Positions 38,060 to 46,891 of a stretch of 64,000 nt of DNA are shown piece by piece. Source of the stretch: Roseburia sp. 831b (GTDB lineage: Bacteria > Bacillota > Clostridia > Lachnospirales > Lachnospiraceae); NCBI RefSeq assembly GCF_001940165.2, contig NZ_CP135162.1:857501-921500 (forward strand). Reading direction: 5' to 3'. Each line of letters starts with the position of its first letter. Position 1 is the stretch's first letter. Position numbers and translations under genes: made by a program. The notes under the pieces were generated by a model. It was not told the origin of the DNA and made no database searches. It was given only the letters and a program-made list of their open reading frames with translations.

Positions 38060-38782
38060 ATGAGTATGAGAAGAAAAATAGGGATAACACTTTCCATGTT
38101 GCTTGGCTTAAGCCTGCTTTGTGGGTGCGGGAACAAGCTTGATGTGGAGGAAAGTACCGTTTATGTACAAAAAAACGGCAGCGTGATTTCGACAGATATA
38201 GAAGATTTTAGCGCAGACTATTATGATGAAGATGAATTGAAAGATTATATCGGGGATGAGATTTCATCCTATACATCAGAAAATGGAAAGAAATCGGTCA
38301 GTTTAGAAAGCGTTTCTGTAAAAGATTCGGTGGCGAAGCTTACGATGAAATATAAAACAGCAGAGGACTACACCAATTTTAACGGAGTAGAGCTTTATAC
38401 AGGAACAATTGTAAAGGCAATGGCAGCCGGTTACGACTTTGGAGTGGATTTTGTTTCTGTAAAAGATGGTGCTGTAACAGGTACGGCAACGAAAGATGAG
38501 ATTGTAGACCACGATGATTATAAGGTAGCAGTCATCAAGGCAAATACGGACGTAAAAGTAGATGGAACAATTGTTTATGTATCCAGCCAGAATGTGAAGG
38601 TAACAGGAAAGAATACTGTTTCCATCCGTGAAGGTTATCTTGCAGCGGACACTACAAACGTAGTTGGTTCAACCGAGACTGTGGCTGAAACAGAAGCAGA
38701 GGAAGCAAACCAGACAGAAGCTGTTCTTGAAGATGAGTTTGCAAGTGAATCAGATGTTTACACATATGTAATTTTTAAATAA
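38060..38782 (+). CDS. Predicted lipoprotein, unknown function
   Basis: About 240 residues. A basic N-terminus and hydrophobic stretch end in [10 protein letters not shown], a lipobox with the lipidated Cys near residue 24, so it is an exported membrane-attached protein. The mature part is acidic, with beta-rich segments and a Glu/Ala-rich region before the C-terminus; no family is recognised. Three in-frame ATGs (38054, 38060, 38066) follow GGAAAGG; 38060 has the best spacing (7). It has its own promoter and is 19 bases from glyS, so the two share a transcript. Confidence 0.7.
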   Translation: MSMRRKIGITLSMLLGLSLLCGCGNKLDVEESTVYVQKNGSVISTDIEDFSADYYDEDELKDYIGDEISSYTSENGKKSVSLESVSVKDSVAKLTMKYKTAEDYTNFNGVELYTGTIVKAMAAGYDFGVDFVSVKDGAVTGTATKDEIVDHDDYKVAVIKANTDVKVDGTIVYVSSQNVKVTGKNTVSIREGYLAADTTNVVGSTETVAETEAEEANQTEAVLEDEFASESDVYTYVIFK

Positions 38783-38801
38783 GAAATGTGAGGGTAAAAG
38801 A

Positions 38802-40199
38802 ATGGAAAAGACAATGGACAAAATTGTAGCCTTAGCAAAGGCAAGAGGATTCGTATATCCAGGTTCAGAAATTTATGGTGGATTGGCAAACACCTGGGAT
38901 TACGGTAATTTAGGTGTTGAGTTAAAGAACAACGTAAAAAGAGCATGGTGGCAGAAATTTATTCAGGAAAATCCATACAACGTAGGTGTTGACTGTGCGA
39001 TTTTGATGAATCCACAGACATGGGTAGCTTCCGGACATCTTGGCGGTTTCTCAGATCCTTTGATGGATTGTAAAGAGTGCCACGAGCGTTTCAGAGCAGA
39101 TAAAATCATCGAAGATTTTGCGGAGGAAAACGGAATTGAATTAGGCGGTTCCGTAGATGGATGGACACAGGAACAGATGAAAAACTTCATCGAGGAACAC
39201 AATGTGCCATGTCCTTCTTGTGGAAAACACAATTTTACAGATATCAGACAGTTTAATTTAATGTTTAAGACATTCCAGGGTGTTACAGAAGATGCGAAGA
39301 ACACTGTTTATTTAAGACCAGAGACTGCGCAGGGTATCTTTGTAAACTTTAAAAATGTACAGAGAACTTCCAGAAAGAAAATCCCATTTGGTATTGGACA
39401 GATTGGTAAATCTTTCCGTAACGAGATTACACCAGGTAACTTTACATTCCGTACCAGAGAGTTTGAACAGATGGAATTAGAATTCTTCTGTGAGCCAGGA
39501 ACAGATATGGAATGGTTCCAGTACTGGAGAGCATTCTGCCGTGACTGGTTACTTGCACTTGGAATTAAAGAGGATGAGATGCGTCTTCGTGATCATTCCG
39601 CAGAAGAACTTTGCTTTTATAGTAAAGGTACTACCGATATCGAATACAAGTTCCCATTCGGATGGGGTGAGTTATGGGGCATCGCAGACAGAACAGACTA
39701 TGACTTGACACAGCATCAGAATACATCCGGACAGGATTTGACTTACTTCGATGATACTAAGAATGAAAAATACATACCATATGTTATCGAGCCATCTCTT
39801 GGTGCTGACCGTGTGGTACTGGCATTCTTATGTGCAGCATATGATGAAGAAAACATTGGAACAGAAGAAAAACCGGATATGAGAACAGTTCTTCATTTCC
39901 ATCCGGCATTGGCACCTGTAAAAATCGGTGTGCTGCCATTGTCTAAGAAATTAAACGAAGGTGCAGAAAAAGTTTATGCACAGTTATCAAAGAAATACAA
40001 TTGTGAGTTCGATGACAGAGGAAATATCGGAAAACGTTACAGAAGATTAGATGAAATCGGAACACCATTCTGTGTAACTTACGATTTTGAATCTGAGACA
40101 GACGGAGCAGTAACTGTTCGTGATCGTGATACGATGGAACAGGAAAGAATTAAAATTGAAGATTTAGACGCTTACTTCGCAAAGAAATTTGAGTGGTAA
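38802..40199 (+). CDS. glyS: Glycine--tRNA ligase (single-chain, class II)
   Basis: 465-residue homodimeric glycyl-tRNA synthetase of the type shared with Gram-positives and eukaryotes (glyQS). The class II motifs are clear: [25 protein letters not shown] (motif 2) and [17 protein letters not shown] (motif 3). The C-terminal anticodon-binding domain starts at about residue 365 ([14 protein letters not shown]). No T-box precedes it. Confidence 0.95.
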   Translation: MEKTMDKIVALAKARGFVYPGSEIYGGLANTWDYGNLGVELKNNVKRAWWQKFIQENPYNVGVDCAILMNPQTWVASGHLGGFSDPLMDCKECHERFRADKIIEDFAEENGIELGGSVDGWTQEQMKNFIEEHNVPCPSCGKHNFTDIRQFNLMFKTFQGVTEDAKNTVYLRPETAQGIFVNFKNVQRTSRKKIPFGIGQIGKSFRNEITPGNFTFRTREFEQMELEFFCEPGTDMEWFQYWRAFCRDWLLALGIKEDEMRLRDHSAEELCFYSKGTTDIEYKFPFGWGELWGIADRTDYDLTQHQNTSGQDLTYFDDTKNEKYIPYVIEPSLGADRVVLAFLCAAYDEENIGTEEKPDMRTVLHFHPALAPVKIGVLPLSKKLNEGAEKVYAQLSKKYNCEFDDRGNIGKRYRRLDEIGTPFCVTYDFESETDGAVTVRDRDTMEQERIKIEDLDAYFAKKFEW

Positions 40200-40229
40200 G
40201 AAGAATACAAGTAAATAAAATAGCAGAAG

Positions 40230-40264
40230 AGACATTTCCCGGAAAAGGGAGATGTCTTTTTGGT
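40230..40264 (+). terminator. Terminator after glyS
   Basis: AGACAT-TT-CCC, GGAAAA loop, GGG-AG-ATGTCT, then TTTTT. Confidence 0.8.
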
Positions 40265-40386
40265 TTTAATTAGGAAATTTCTCACATAAAGAAAGAACCT
40301 GTACCATAACATGAAATAGAGAATGCGTTTTTTCAAAAAACAAATTCTTGAATACAACTACATATGTTTTTTAAAGGAGAAGGAAA

Positions 40387-43026
40387 ATGGCAAACAAATG
40401 GGTTTACATGTTTGGTGAAGGCGACATGACAATGCGTAATCTTCTCGGTGGTAAAGGTGCGAACCTTGCTGAGATGACAAGTATCGGACTTCCGGTACCA
40501 CAGGGGTTTACAATCACAACAGAGGCTTGTACACAGTATTATGAGGATGGACGCAAGATTAATGATGAGATTATGGCTCAGGTGATGGAAGGCATTCGGA
40601 AAATGGAAGAGATGAACGGCAAGAAATTCGGCAATTTGAGGAATCCGCTGTTAGTTTCGGTTCGCTCCGGAGCAAGAGCTTCCATGCCGGGGATGATGGA
40701 TACCATTTTAAACCTTGGTTTAAACGATGAAGTAGTCGCAGCGATGATTGCAGGTAATCCAGATTCGAAATTTGAACGTTTTGTATATGATTCCTATCGA
40801 CGATTTATTCAGATGTTCTCAGATGTTGTGATGGGAGTCGGCAAAAAGTATTTCGAGCAGCTTATGGATAAGATGAAAGAGGAGAAAGGTGTTTTGTATG
40901 ATATTGAACTGACAGCTTCTGATTTAAAGACATTAGCAGAGCAGTTCAAAGCGGAATACAAGAATCAGTTAGGAGAAGAGTTCCCTGCCGACCCGGTTAC
41001 GCAGCTTAAATCAGCGATTGAAGCAGTATTTTGTTCCTGGGATAACCCACGTGCGAATGTTTATCGAAGAGATCATGATATCCCTTATTCCTGGGGGACT
41101 GCAGTTAACGTAATGCCTATGGTATTTGGCAACTTAAATGAGAAATCCGGTACAGGTGTTGCATTTACACGTGACCCTGCAACAGGTGAGAAGAAGCTTA
41201 TGGGCGAGTTCCTTAAGAATGCACAGGGTGAGGATGTTGTAGCGGGTGTCCGTACTCCAATGCCAATCATAAAGATGAAACAGGAATTCCCGGAAGCTTA
41301 CAAAGAATTTCTCAAAGTTTGTGAGACTCTTGAGAATCATTACCATGATATGCAGGATATGGAGTTCACAGTTGAGAACAGAAAGCTTTATATGTTACAG
41401 TGCCGTAATGGCAAGAGAACTGCCCAGGCTGCCTTACAGATTGCATGTGACCTTGTAGAGGAAGGGCACAAGACAGAGGAAGAAGCTGTTGCCATGATTG
41501 ACCCTCGTAACCTAGATACTTTATTACATCCACAGTTTGATGCAGCTGCATTAAAAGCTGCAATACCAATCGGAAAAGGACTGGGTGCTTCCCCAGGTGC
41601 TGCCTGCGGTAAAATTGTATTTACAGCGGAGGATGCGAAAGAGTGGAGCAAGAGAGGAGAGAATGTTATATTGGTACGTCTTGAGACATCTCCGGAAGAT
41701 ATCACAGGAATGAAAGTATCCCAGGGTATTCTGACCGTTCGTGGTGGTATGACATCCCATGCAGCAGTCGTTGCACGTGGCATGGGTACATGCTGTGTAT
41801 CTGGATGTGGCGACATTGCGATAGATGAAGACAATAAGAGATTTACATTAGCTGGAAAAGAATTTAAGGAAGGAGATGATATCTCTATCGATGGCACAAC
41901 CGGTAATATTTATGATGGCGCTATCAAGACCGTGGATGCTACAATTGCCGGAACATTCGGACGTGTTATGGCATGGGCTGATAAATACAGAACGTTAAAA
42001 GTCCGCACCAATGCAGATACACCACAAGATGCAAAGAAAGCCTGTGAACTTGGTGCAGAAGGTATCGGACTTTGCCGTACAGAGCATATGTTCTTTGAGG
42101 AGGACAGAATCGCTGCATTTCGTGAGATGATTTGTTCTGATACCGTAGAAGAAAGAGAAGCAGCATTAGAGAAGATTCTTCCATATCAGCAGAGGGACTT
42201 CGAAGCGTTGTATGAAGCATTGGAGGGTAACCCAGTCACCATTCGTTTCCTGGATCCACCTCTTCATGAGTTTGTTCCTACGGAGGAAGCAGACATTGAG
42301 AAGCTTGCAAAAGCACAGGGCAAATCAGTAGAGACCATCAAGACCATCATTGCTTCTTTACATGAGTTTAACCCTATGATGGGACATAGAGGATGCCGTC
42401 TTGCTGTTACCTATCCGGAAATTGCCAAGATGCAGACAAGAGCCGTTATCCGTGCTGCCATCAATGTACAGAAGAAACATCCAGACTGGATTGTGAAACC
42501 GGAAATTATGATTCCACTTGTATGCGAAGTGAAAGAATTAAAATATGTAAAGAAAGTAGTAGCCAAGACTGCAGATGCTGAAATCACAGCAGCAGGTGTG
42601 AAATTAGGGTACGAAGTAGGTACGATGATTGAAATCCCAAGAGCTGCCCTTACTGCAGATGAGATTGCAACGGAAGCTGATTTCTTCTGCTTCGGAACAA
42701 ACGATTTGACACAGATGACATTTGGCTTCTCACGTGATGATGCCGGTAAATTCTTGAATGCTTACTATGACACCAAGATTTTTGAGAATGATCCATTTGC
42801 AAAACTTGACCAGAATGGTGTCGGTAAATTGATGGAGACAGCAATCAAACTTGGCAAATCTGTCAATCCAAAACTTCATGTTGGTATCTGTGGCGAGCAC
42901 GGTGGAGATCCTTCCTCCGTAGAATTCTGTCATAGAATTGGTTTAGACTACGTTTCCTGTTCGCCGTTTCGTGTTCCTGTTGCAAAACTTGCGGCTGCAC
43001 AGGCTGCTATCAGCGAGGCACGTTAA
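40387..43026 (+). CDS. ppdK: Pyruvate, phosphate dikinase
   Basis: 879-residue enzyme interconverting pyruvate, ATP and Pi with PEP, AMP and PPi. The N-terminal ATP-binding domain opens with FGEGDMTMRNLLGGKGANLAEM; the swivelling phospho-His lies in GGMTSHAAVVARGMG; the PEP/pyruvate barrel carries GLCRTEHMFF and the catalytic Cys in GICGEHGGDP. It is full length. In Lachnospiraceae it often links glycolysis and gluconeogenesis in place of pyruvate kinase (family knowledge). Confidence 0.96.
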   Translation: MANKWVYMFGEGDMTMRNLLGGKGANLAEMTSIGLPVPQGFTITTEACTQYYEDGRKINDEIMAQVMEGIRKMEEMNGKKFGNLRNPLLVSVRSGARASMPGMMDTILNLGLNDEVVAAMIAGNPDSKFERFVYDSYRRFIQMFSDVVMGVGKKYFEQLMDKMKEEKGVLYDIELTASDLKTLAEQFKAEYKNQLGEEFPADPVTQLKSAIEAVFCSWDNPRANVYRRDHDIPYSWGTAVNVMPMVFGNLNEKSGTGVAFTRDPATGEKKLMGEFLKNAQGEDVVAGVRTPMPIIKMKQEFPEAYKEFLKVCETLENHYHDMQDMEFTVENRKLYMLQCRNGKRTAQAALQIACDLVEEGHKTEEEAVAMIDPRNLDTLLHPQFDAAALKAAIPIGKGLGASPGAACGKIVFTAEDAKEWSKRGENVILVRLETSPEDITGMKVSQGILTVRGGMTSHAAVVARGMGTCCVSGCGDIAIDEDNKRFTLAGKEFKEGDDISIDGTTGNIYDGAIKTVDATIAGTFGRVMAWADKYRTLKVRTNADTPQDAKKACELGAEGIGLCRTEHMFFEEDRIAAFREMICSDTVEEREAALEKILPYQQRDFEALYEALEGNPVTIRFLDPPLHEFVPTEEADIEKLAKAQGKSVETIKTIIASLHEFNPMMGHRGCRLAVTYPEIAKMQTRAVIRAAINVQKKHPDWIVKPEIMIPLVCEVKELKYVKKVVAKTADAEITAAGVKLGYEVGTMIEIPRAALTADEIATEADFFCFGTNDLTQMTFGFSRDDAGKFLNAYYDTKIFENDPFAKLDQNGVGKLMETAIKLGKSVNPKLHVGICGEHGGDPSSVEFCHRIGLDYVSCSPFRVPVAKLAAAQAAISEAR

Positions 43027-43155
43027 TTGAGCCAACATGTTTTTTAGGAACATTTGAGATCCCAAAGGATTTCATGAGGAAGAGCGGAAAGCTATATTAT
43101 GGCGAACACCGTGCCTTCCGGTTCCCGGAAAAGCTTGAATTTAAGCTATTTCTAG

Positions 43156-43191
43156 TATAGGGAGTCTGTTAAAGACTCCCTATATTTTTTT
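43156..43191 (+). terminator. Terminator at the ppdK/island boundary
   Basis: The 12-bp arms TATAGGGAGTCT/AGACTCCCTATA are followed by seven T. It lies 130 bases after ppdK; the stretch between (43027-43155) contains no gene I can support. Confidence 0.88.
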
Positions 43192-43273
43192 ATCAAAGAA
43201 TATAAGGCGCTATAAACGGATTAGTATATCTGAATCTGTTGTTTGCATTTTTTTGAAGCGTTCGAGGCAAAAG

Positions 43274-43289
43274 CGGAAACATGTTTCCG
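43274..43289. promoter_or_regulatory. 16-bp palindrome before the XRE gene
   Basis: CGGAAACATGTTTCCG is perfectly symmetric and sits 3 bases before the ribosome site of the XRE-family gene, the expected place for autoregulation. Confidence 0.6.
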
Positions 43290-43308
43290 GTTGAAGGAGG
43301 TTTAAAAA

Positions 43309-43644
43309 ATGTCGAGTTTTGCAGCAAAAATGATAAAAGAGGCAAGGATTAATGCTAATCTGTCACAAGAAGAAGCAGCAAAAGCGTTAGGTATTACAGA
43401 CCGAACTTTAAGGTCATTTGAAAACAATCAGCATCCGGTTTCGGTTGATGATTTATTGAATATGGCTAAACTTTATAAAACGGACGTAAGGGAGCTCATC
43501 CTAGAAAACTATGTTGAGGAAAAAGAAGAGCAGATTCTATGTAATCGGTATGGTTCTTTCCTAAAATTATTTGATCAGCTATCGGATAGAGACAAGGAAG
43601 ATGTAGTTTGGGTAATCAAGCAAAGAATCAATGGCACAATATAA
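43309..43644 (+). CDS. XRE-family transcriptional regulator
   Basis: 111 residues. The HTH occupies residues about 8-62 (ARINANLSQEEAAKALGITDRTLRSFENNQHPVS region), with a C-terminal LSDRDKEDVVWVIKQR tail seen in phage and element repressors. GAAGGAGG precedes the ATG. First gene of the accessory island. It probably binds the palindrome directly upstream, and perhaps others in the island. Confidence 0.85.
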   Translation: MSSFAAKMIKEARINANLSQEEAAKALGITDRTLRSFENNQHPVSVDDLLNMAKLYKTDVRELILENYVEEKEEQILCNRYGSFLKLFDQLSDRDKEDVVWVIKQRINGTI

Positions 43645-43645
43645 A

Positions 43646-43746
43646 TATATGCTAAAAGCATATACCGAAATGTGATAGAATAAGCATATGCATTACGCAT
43701 ATGCTTATTTGTTATATACGAGATTATATGCTGAGTGTATGCTTAT
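43646..43746. promoter_or_regulatory. Cluster of TATGCT/AGCATA half-sites
   Basis: Three arrangements of one motif within 100 bases: TATATGCT-AAA-AGCATATA (43646-43664); a 13-bp perfect inverted repeat AATAAGCATATGC around ATTAC (43679-43709); and direct copies TATATGCT (43725) and TATGCT (43738). The set fills the gap before the 407-residue gene. The 13-bp repeat could also be a hairpin after the XRE gene, but it lacks a T-run. Confidence 0.65.
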
Positions 43747-43776
43747 ATCAAGCAAGTGATATGGAGGTGTCTTACG

Positions 43777-45000
43777 ATGTATAGAACAGAGGAAAGCAGC
43801 AAAATAGGTGAATATATTGGAAAGCTGATTGCTAGAAAGTATGGTGCGGATCGTCAGTTTGCAATTGAGTATATAAAGTTAAGAGATGGGATAGATGAAG
43901 AGCCAGCCTCGGACGAAATTCAACGTGTAGCAAACAAAATATGTCAGATGAAAAAAATCGGAAAGGGAATACAGATTAATGACTTGCCAATTCTCTCAGA
44001 GTTATTAGAGGTATCCGTTGATAGTATCCTCAGTGCCGGAAAGGTAGCCAAGCCAGCACCTACTAGGACGACAAATTATTCTGTAGCTTTTTCCAATGAT
44101 AAAAAGATTTGGAAGGAATATATTGAGAGACCGGATAAACTAATTCTAAATGAGGATGAGTACGGAAAGACTGTTATTGATTATGCGATTGAGTTTGGTA
44201 ATTATGGTTTCCTTAAGTATTTGATTGATAATGGTTATATTTATTTAATAGATGAGGATCAGCAGAAGTATTGGGGTTCTTTTGGTTCCGGAACAACAAT
44301 AGAAGGAAGGCCGCCTTTTGACTATGATTTGCTCGAATATAAGATGAAGCAAAATGATAGTTTGAGAACAAACATAATAGCTTTGGCTTTAGAGAATAAA
44401 GATTATAAGATTCTTGATGAAGCAAAGGCAAGAGAAATTCCTTCACTATATGAAGCTTCTTATTTTTATGGCACAGCTTTGGATGTTAAGAAGTATTACA
44501 ATCAGCAGTTTATGGATCAGGTTGCCAGGGCTTCGGATGAGGTATTGGTATACTTTTCTTCGGAATTTGAGATAGAGACTAATAGGAAAGCTTTGTGTAG
44601 ATTGACTTTCCCTTATTTAGGAAAGCTGCTTGATATGGCAGTTAAGGCCGATAGAAAAGCTACGGCAACTATGTTAAAGAATGCTTTAAAACATAACCAA
44701 GATGTTTTAAAGGAACTAAAAAAGATTGGCAAAGCTGCTGAAGATTCATTTTCTAGTATTCGACAGTATATGGATGAAAAAACTATTATGGAAGGAATAA
44801 TGCAGGATTTTCATTTTTACGAAGAGAATGATACAGTGTGCTTTCATTCGGGGATAAATTCAGCAGGGAACTTCCAGGGAATATTTTCGACTGTTGTACG
44901 AGTAAGTGCTTCATCTAAGGATGAATATATTAAATCTTTGATTGAAGATGTTAACCGTTCATATAACCAGGTTAAGAATTTTGTTTACAAGGAGGTTTGA
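43777..45000 (+). CDS. HTH / ankyrin-like protein of unknown function
   Basis: 407 residues with GGAGGTG 7 bases before the ATG at 43777; an in-frame ATG at 43735 falls in the operator cluster and is not used. Residues about 1-90 resemble a divergent XRE domain (GEYIGKLIARKYGADRQFAI to LLEVSVDSILSAG). Residues about 118-155 look like one ankyrin unit (DEYGKTVIDYAIEFGNYGFL, KYLIDNGY). The remainder is helical, with no enzyme motif. The 58-residue Met-rich gene follows after 3 bases, so the two are almost certainly co-translated. Function not recognised. Confidence 0.6.
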   Translation: MYRTEESSKIGEYIGKLIARKYGADRQFAIEYIKLRDGIDEEPASDEIQRVANKICQMKKIGKGIQINDLPILSELLEVSVDSILSAGKVAKPAPTRTTNYSVAFSNDKKIWKEYIERPDKLILNEDEYGKTVIDYAIEFGNYGFLKYLIDNGYIYLIDEDQQKYWGSFGSGTTIEGRPPFDYDLLEYKMKQNDSLRTNIIALALENKDYKILDEAKAREIPSLYEASYFYGTALDVKKYYNQQFMDQVARASDEVLVYFSSEFEIETNRKALCRLTFPYLGKLLDMAVKADRKATATMLKNALKHNQDVLKELKKIGKAAEDSFSSIRQYMDEKTIMEGIMQDFHFYEENDTVCFHSGINSAGNFQGIFSTVVRVSASSKDEYIKSLIEDVNRSYNQVKNFVYKEV

Positions 45001-45003
45001 TTT

Positions 45004-45180
45004 ATGTGTAAGAGCTTTATGGATATGGAAGACGGAGATCTTTGTTTTACTACATCTGACAATATGGCAATGGACTCTGAGGGGCATATGATGATGCGTA
45101 TGGGTGATAACATGGCTATGGACATGGACTCGGGTGAATTACATATGGTTTCTTCATGGGGTGACGATGATGATGAATAG
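45004..45180 (+). CDS. Methionine- and aspartate-rich 58-residue protein
   Basis: The reading frame starts MCKSFMDMEDGD and ends in WGDDDDE. Thirteen of 58 residues are Met (22%), mostly in an imprecise internal repeat that begins DNMAMD twice (about residues 20 and 34). There are two Cys and many Asp/Glu. AAGGAGG overlaps the end of the preceding gene 5-9 bases before the ATG, supporting translation. Met/Asp richness suggests metal or redox chemistry, or a small partner of the upstream protein; both are inference. Confidence 0.65.
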   Translation: MCKSFMDMEDGDLCFTTSDNMAMDSEGHMMMRMGDNMAMDMDSGELHMVSSWGDDDDE

Positions 45181-45201
45181 GTGATTCCTTTTGCATTTTC
45201 G

Positions 45202-45258
45202 TTGACGTATACGGAATCCGTGTATATAATAAAGGTGGGTATATACGAAATCCGTATA
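45202..45258 (+). promoter_or_regulatory. Consensus promoter with two copies of a 17-bp operator
   Basis: TTGACG (45202-45207) and TATAAT (45225-45230) are 17 bases apart, and the spacer itself is TATACGGAATCCGTGTA. A near-identical copy, TATACGAAATCCGTATA, lies at 45242-45258, between the transcription start and the ribosome site. The copies differ at two positions and each is a near-palindrome. Two sites bracketing the -10 box are classic for an autorepressor. Confidence 0.85.
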
Positions 45259-45271
45259 CAGGAGGTGCAAG

Positions 45272-45544
45272 ATGAAAGACTTAGAGTATATAGTAAACGG
45301 AATCATTGTTGAAGATGAGAGTAAGGCAGAGCAAGATGAAGCCAGAAAGAAGAGAATGCTTGCATCTGCTTTTGTAATGGTAAGAAACAAGACCGGTATG
45401 AATCGAAAAGAGTTCGCTGCATGGCTCGGAATACCTTATCGAACGATGCAGGATTGGGAACTCGGTAATTCTCAGGTCCCTGAATATGTTCTTAGACTCG
45501 TTGCCTATAAGGTAATGATTGAAAAGGAAAGGGGGAACATATAA
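45272..45544 (+). CDS. Small HTH regulator, probable autorepressor
   Basis: 90 residues. The HTH lies in the C-terminal two-thirds (AFVMVRNKTGMNRKEFAAWLG, IPYRTMQDWELGNSQVPEYV), as in XRE-type regulators and some antitoxins. GGAGGTG precedes the ATG. It is the first gene after the double operator and overlaps the membrane-protein gene by one base (TAATG). A toxin-antitoxin role is possible but the next gene does not look like a toxin. Confidence 0.8.
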   Translation: MKDLEYIVNGIIVEDESKAEQDEARKKRMLASAFVMVRNKTGMNRKEFAAWLGIPYRTMQDWELGNSQVPEYVLRLVAYKVMIEKERGNI

Positions 45545-45849
45545 TGAGAACACTTAAAGCGATTTTGAGGGCACCGGTAAGAGTAATCGTATTTTTTATC
45601 CAGATTGTATTAACGTTGGGTGTAGTTATATTTGGCGCAGCAGGGGGTATTGTCACAAAGGCTGGAGAAATAGTGGGTGGGCTCTTAATCTTAGGAAGCC
45701 TTCTTTGTGTTGCAACCGGACAGATTTCTGGAGATATCTTTTTAAAGATGTTCTTGGGCGGCGTTGCATTTGGTGCAGTTCCTGCTGTAATAACTAAGCT
45801 TGGGGAGGAAGGAATACTCTTTGTAAAAGGAGCGCTTAGTAGGATATAA
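45544..45849 (+). CDS. CD1845-like membrane protein of conjugative elements
   Basis: 101 residues with hydrophobic helices at about 12-34, 42-62 and 68-85, and Gly/Ala-rich turns. It resembles the CD1845 family carried by clostridial conjugative transposons; this is from memory of the family and unconfirmed. It is translationally coupled to the HTH regulator, so both are under the double operator. Confidence 0.6.
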   Translation: MRTLKAILRAPVRVIVFFIQIVLTLGVVIFGAAGGIVTKAGEIVGGLLILGSLLCVATGQISGDIFLKMFLGGVAFGAVPAVITKLGEEGILFVKGALSRI

Positions 45850-45857
45850 GAATAAAT

Positions 45858-46508
45858 ATGGATAAGAAAAAGCAAGTTGAAGAGATACTGCTAATGCCAA
45901 TAAACGTAATTGGTTATAGTGGTATGACTGGTGTAAAGATAAAAAAAGCAGGAAAAGGTATAGAAACCACTCAGAGTTATTATCCTTATAAGAATTAACC
46001 TATCGGTCTTGATCCTGATATGTCCGATTTTGCAATTGGCTTTTATGAAATTCTGTATAATGACTTTTTGAGCAATCCAATACTCAACGGAGCAGAAGCT
46101 CTTTCTAATAATGAGTTTGCTGGCGATACTATGAATTGTTTTAATACGATTGCTAACAAAGTGCTTGAGGCTGGGAAGAGTAATAAACAACGAACGAAAA
46201 TATCGGAATGGCCTAATTACTTACAAGAGTATTACTATCAATATCATTGTCTTGCAAATTTTTGGATTTTACCTATGGTTGTTGGCCGGAAGTTGGATGA
46301 TGAATATTGTAAAGGGTATTGTGATTGGTTTTCATCAGATGGTGGAATGCAGGATTATATGGATCGATTCCTCAAAACAGTCAATGACTCTTTTTCATTA
46401 TATAAAAAAATGTATGCGACTTATTTTGGAAAGATAGATATTTTTGAAGATTTCCTAAACCTTCACTTTCTTAATGATGTTTATGTTAGAGATCGAAAGC
46501 TTAACTGA
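45858..46508 (+). pseudogene. Unrecognised gene interrupted by a TAA codon
   Basis: A frame opening MDKKKQVEEILLMPINVIGY runs 46 codons, meets TAA at 45996-45998, and continues in the same frame as DPDMSDFAIGFYEILYNDFL through EYYYQYHCLANFWILPMVVG to 46508. The simplest reading is one 216-codon gene with a nonsense mutation. An internal start at 46020 would still give 162 residues. I do not recognise the family. Confidence 0.55.
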
Positions 46509-46710
46509 GTTTATTAAGATGCAGGCCTTTGATCCTAGGGCAAAGATACCCGAGACAATGATTGATGTATTTGTCGATAGGATTGTTTATGATAAAGGAG
46601 TTTTCTCCTGGTATCTGAATCCTAAGCTTGGAAATGAGACGTTCAAAGTCGATACTACCGATTGGAAGAAGAGCATGTTGAAATCTCAAAAAAACGTTAC
46701 CCGCGCATAA
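46474..46710 (+). pseudogene. Probable C-terminal fragment of a large serine recombinase
   Basis: 78 codons. The segment LTEFIKMQAFDPRAKIPETM followed by FVDRIVYDKGVFSWYLNPKL has the pattern of the C-terminal end of large serine recombinases of integrative elements. No resolvase catalytic domain lies upstream, and the frame overlaps the end of the interrupted gene. This is likely the scar left when an element was lost or rearranged. Confidence 0.45.
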
Positions 46711-46771
46711 CAGCGCAGGCAGCTATTGCCCAGAAATGAAAAATGGGAATGAAAAACTTTCGTCCGAACGA

Positions 46772-46800
46772 TTGAATATTCTTCGAAAAGATGGTATAAC
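46772..46800 (+). promoter_or_regulatory. apt promoter
   Basis: TTGAAT (46772-46777), 17 bases, TATAAC (46795-46800). The 85-base leader contains a stem TCTACTTAT/ATAAGTAGA (46825-46833, 46854-46862). It does not match a guanine/adenine riboswitch. Confidence 0.6.
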
Positions 46801-46891
46801 TATAAGGTGTTTTTTTGAAAAAAATCTACTTATTAGCAGTACTTCTAAATACGATAAGTAGAGGATATGATACAAGAGGAGGAGTATATCG

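Noticed and set aside
43027..43155. Small gene or structured RNA between ppdK and its terminator
   Set aside because: No frame with a ribosome site and no convincing extended pairing; probably ppdK 3' untranslated sequence.
43679..43709. 13-bp inverted repeat as an intrinsic terminator
   Set aside because: No T-run follows and the same half-site is repeated on both sides, so an operator is the better reading.
45272..45849. Toxin-antitoxin pair (HTH plus membrane protein)
   Set aside because: The HTH gene and overlap fit, but the second protein is a three-helix membrane protein resembling a conjugative-element family, not a known toxin; left only as a possibility.
46801..46891. Possible purine riboswitch before apt
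   Set aside because: The leader has one 9-bp stem but not the three-way junction or the conserved core bases of purine riboswitches.
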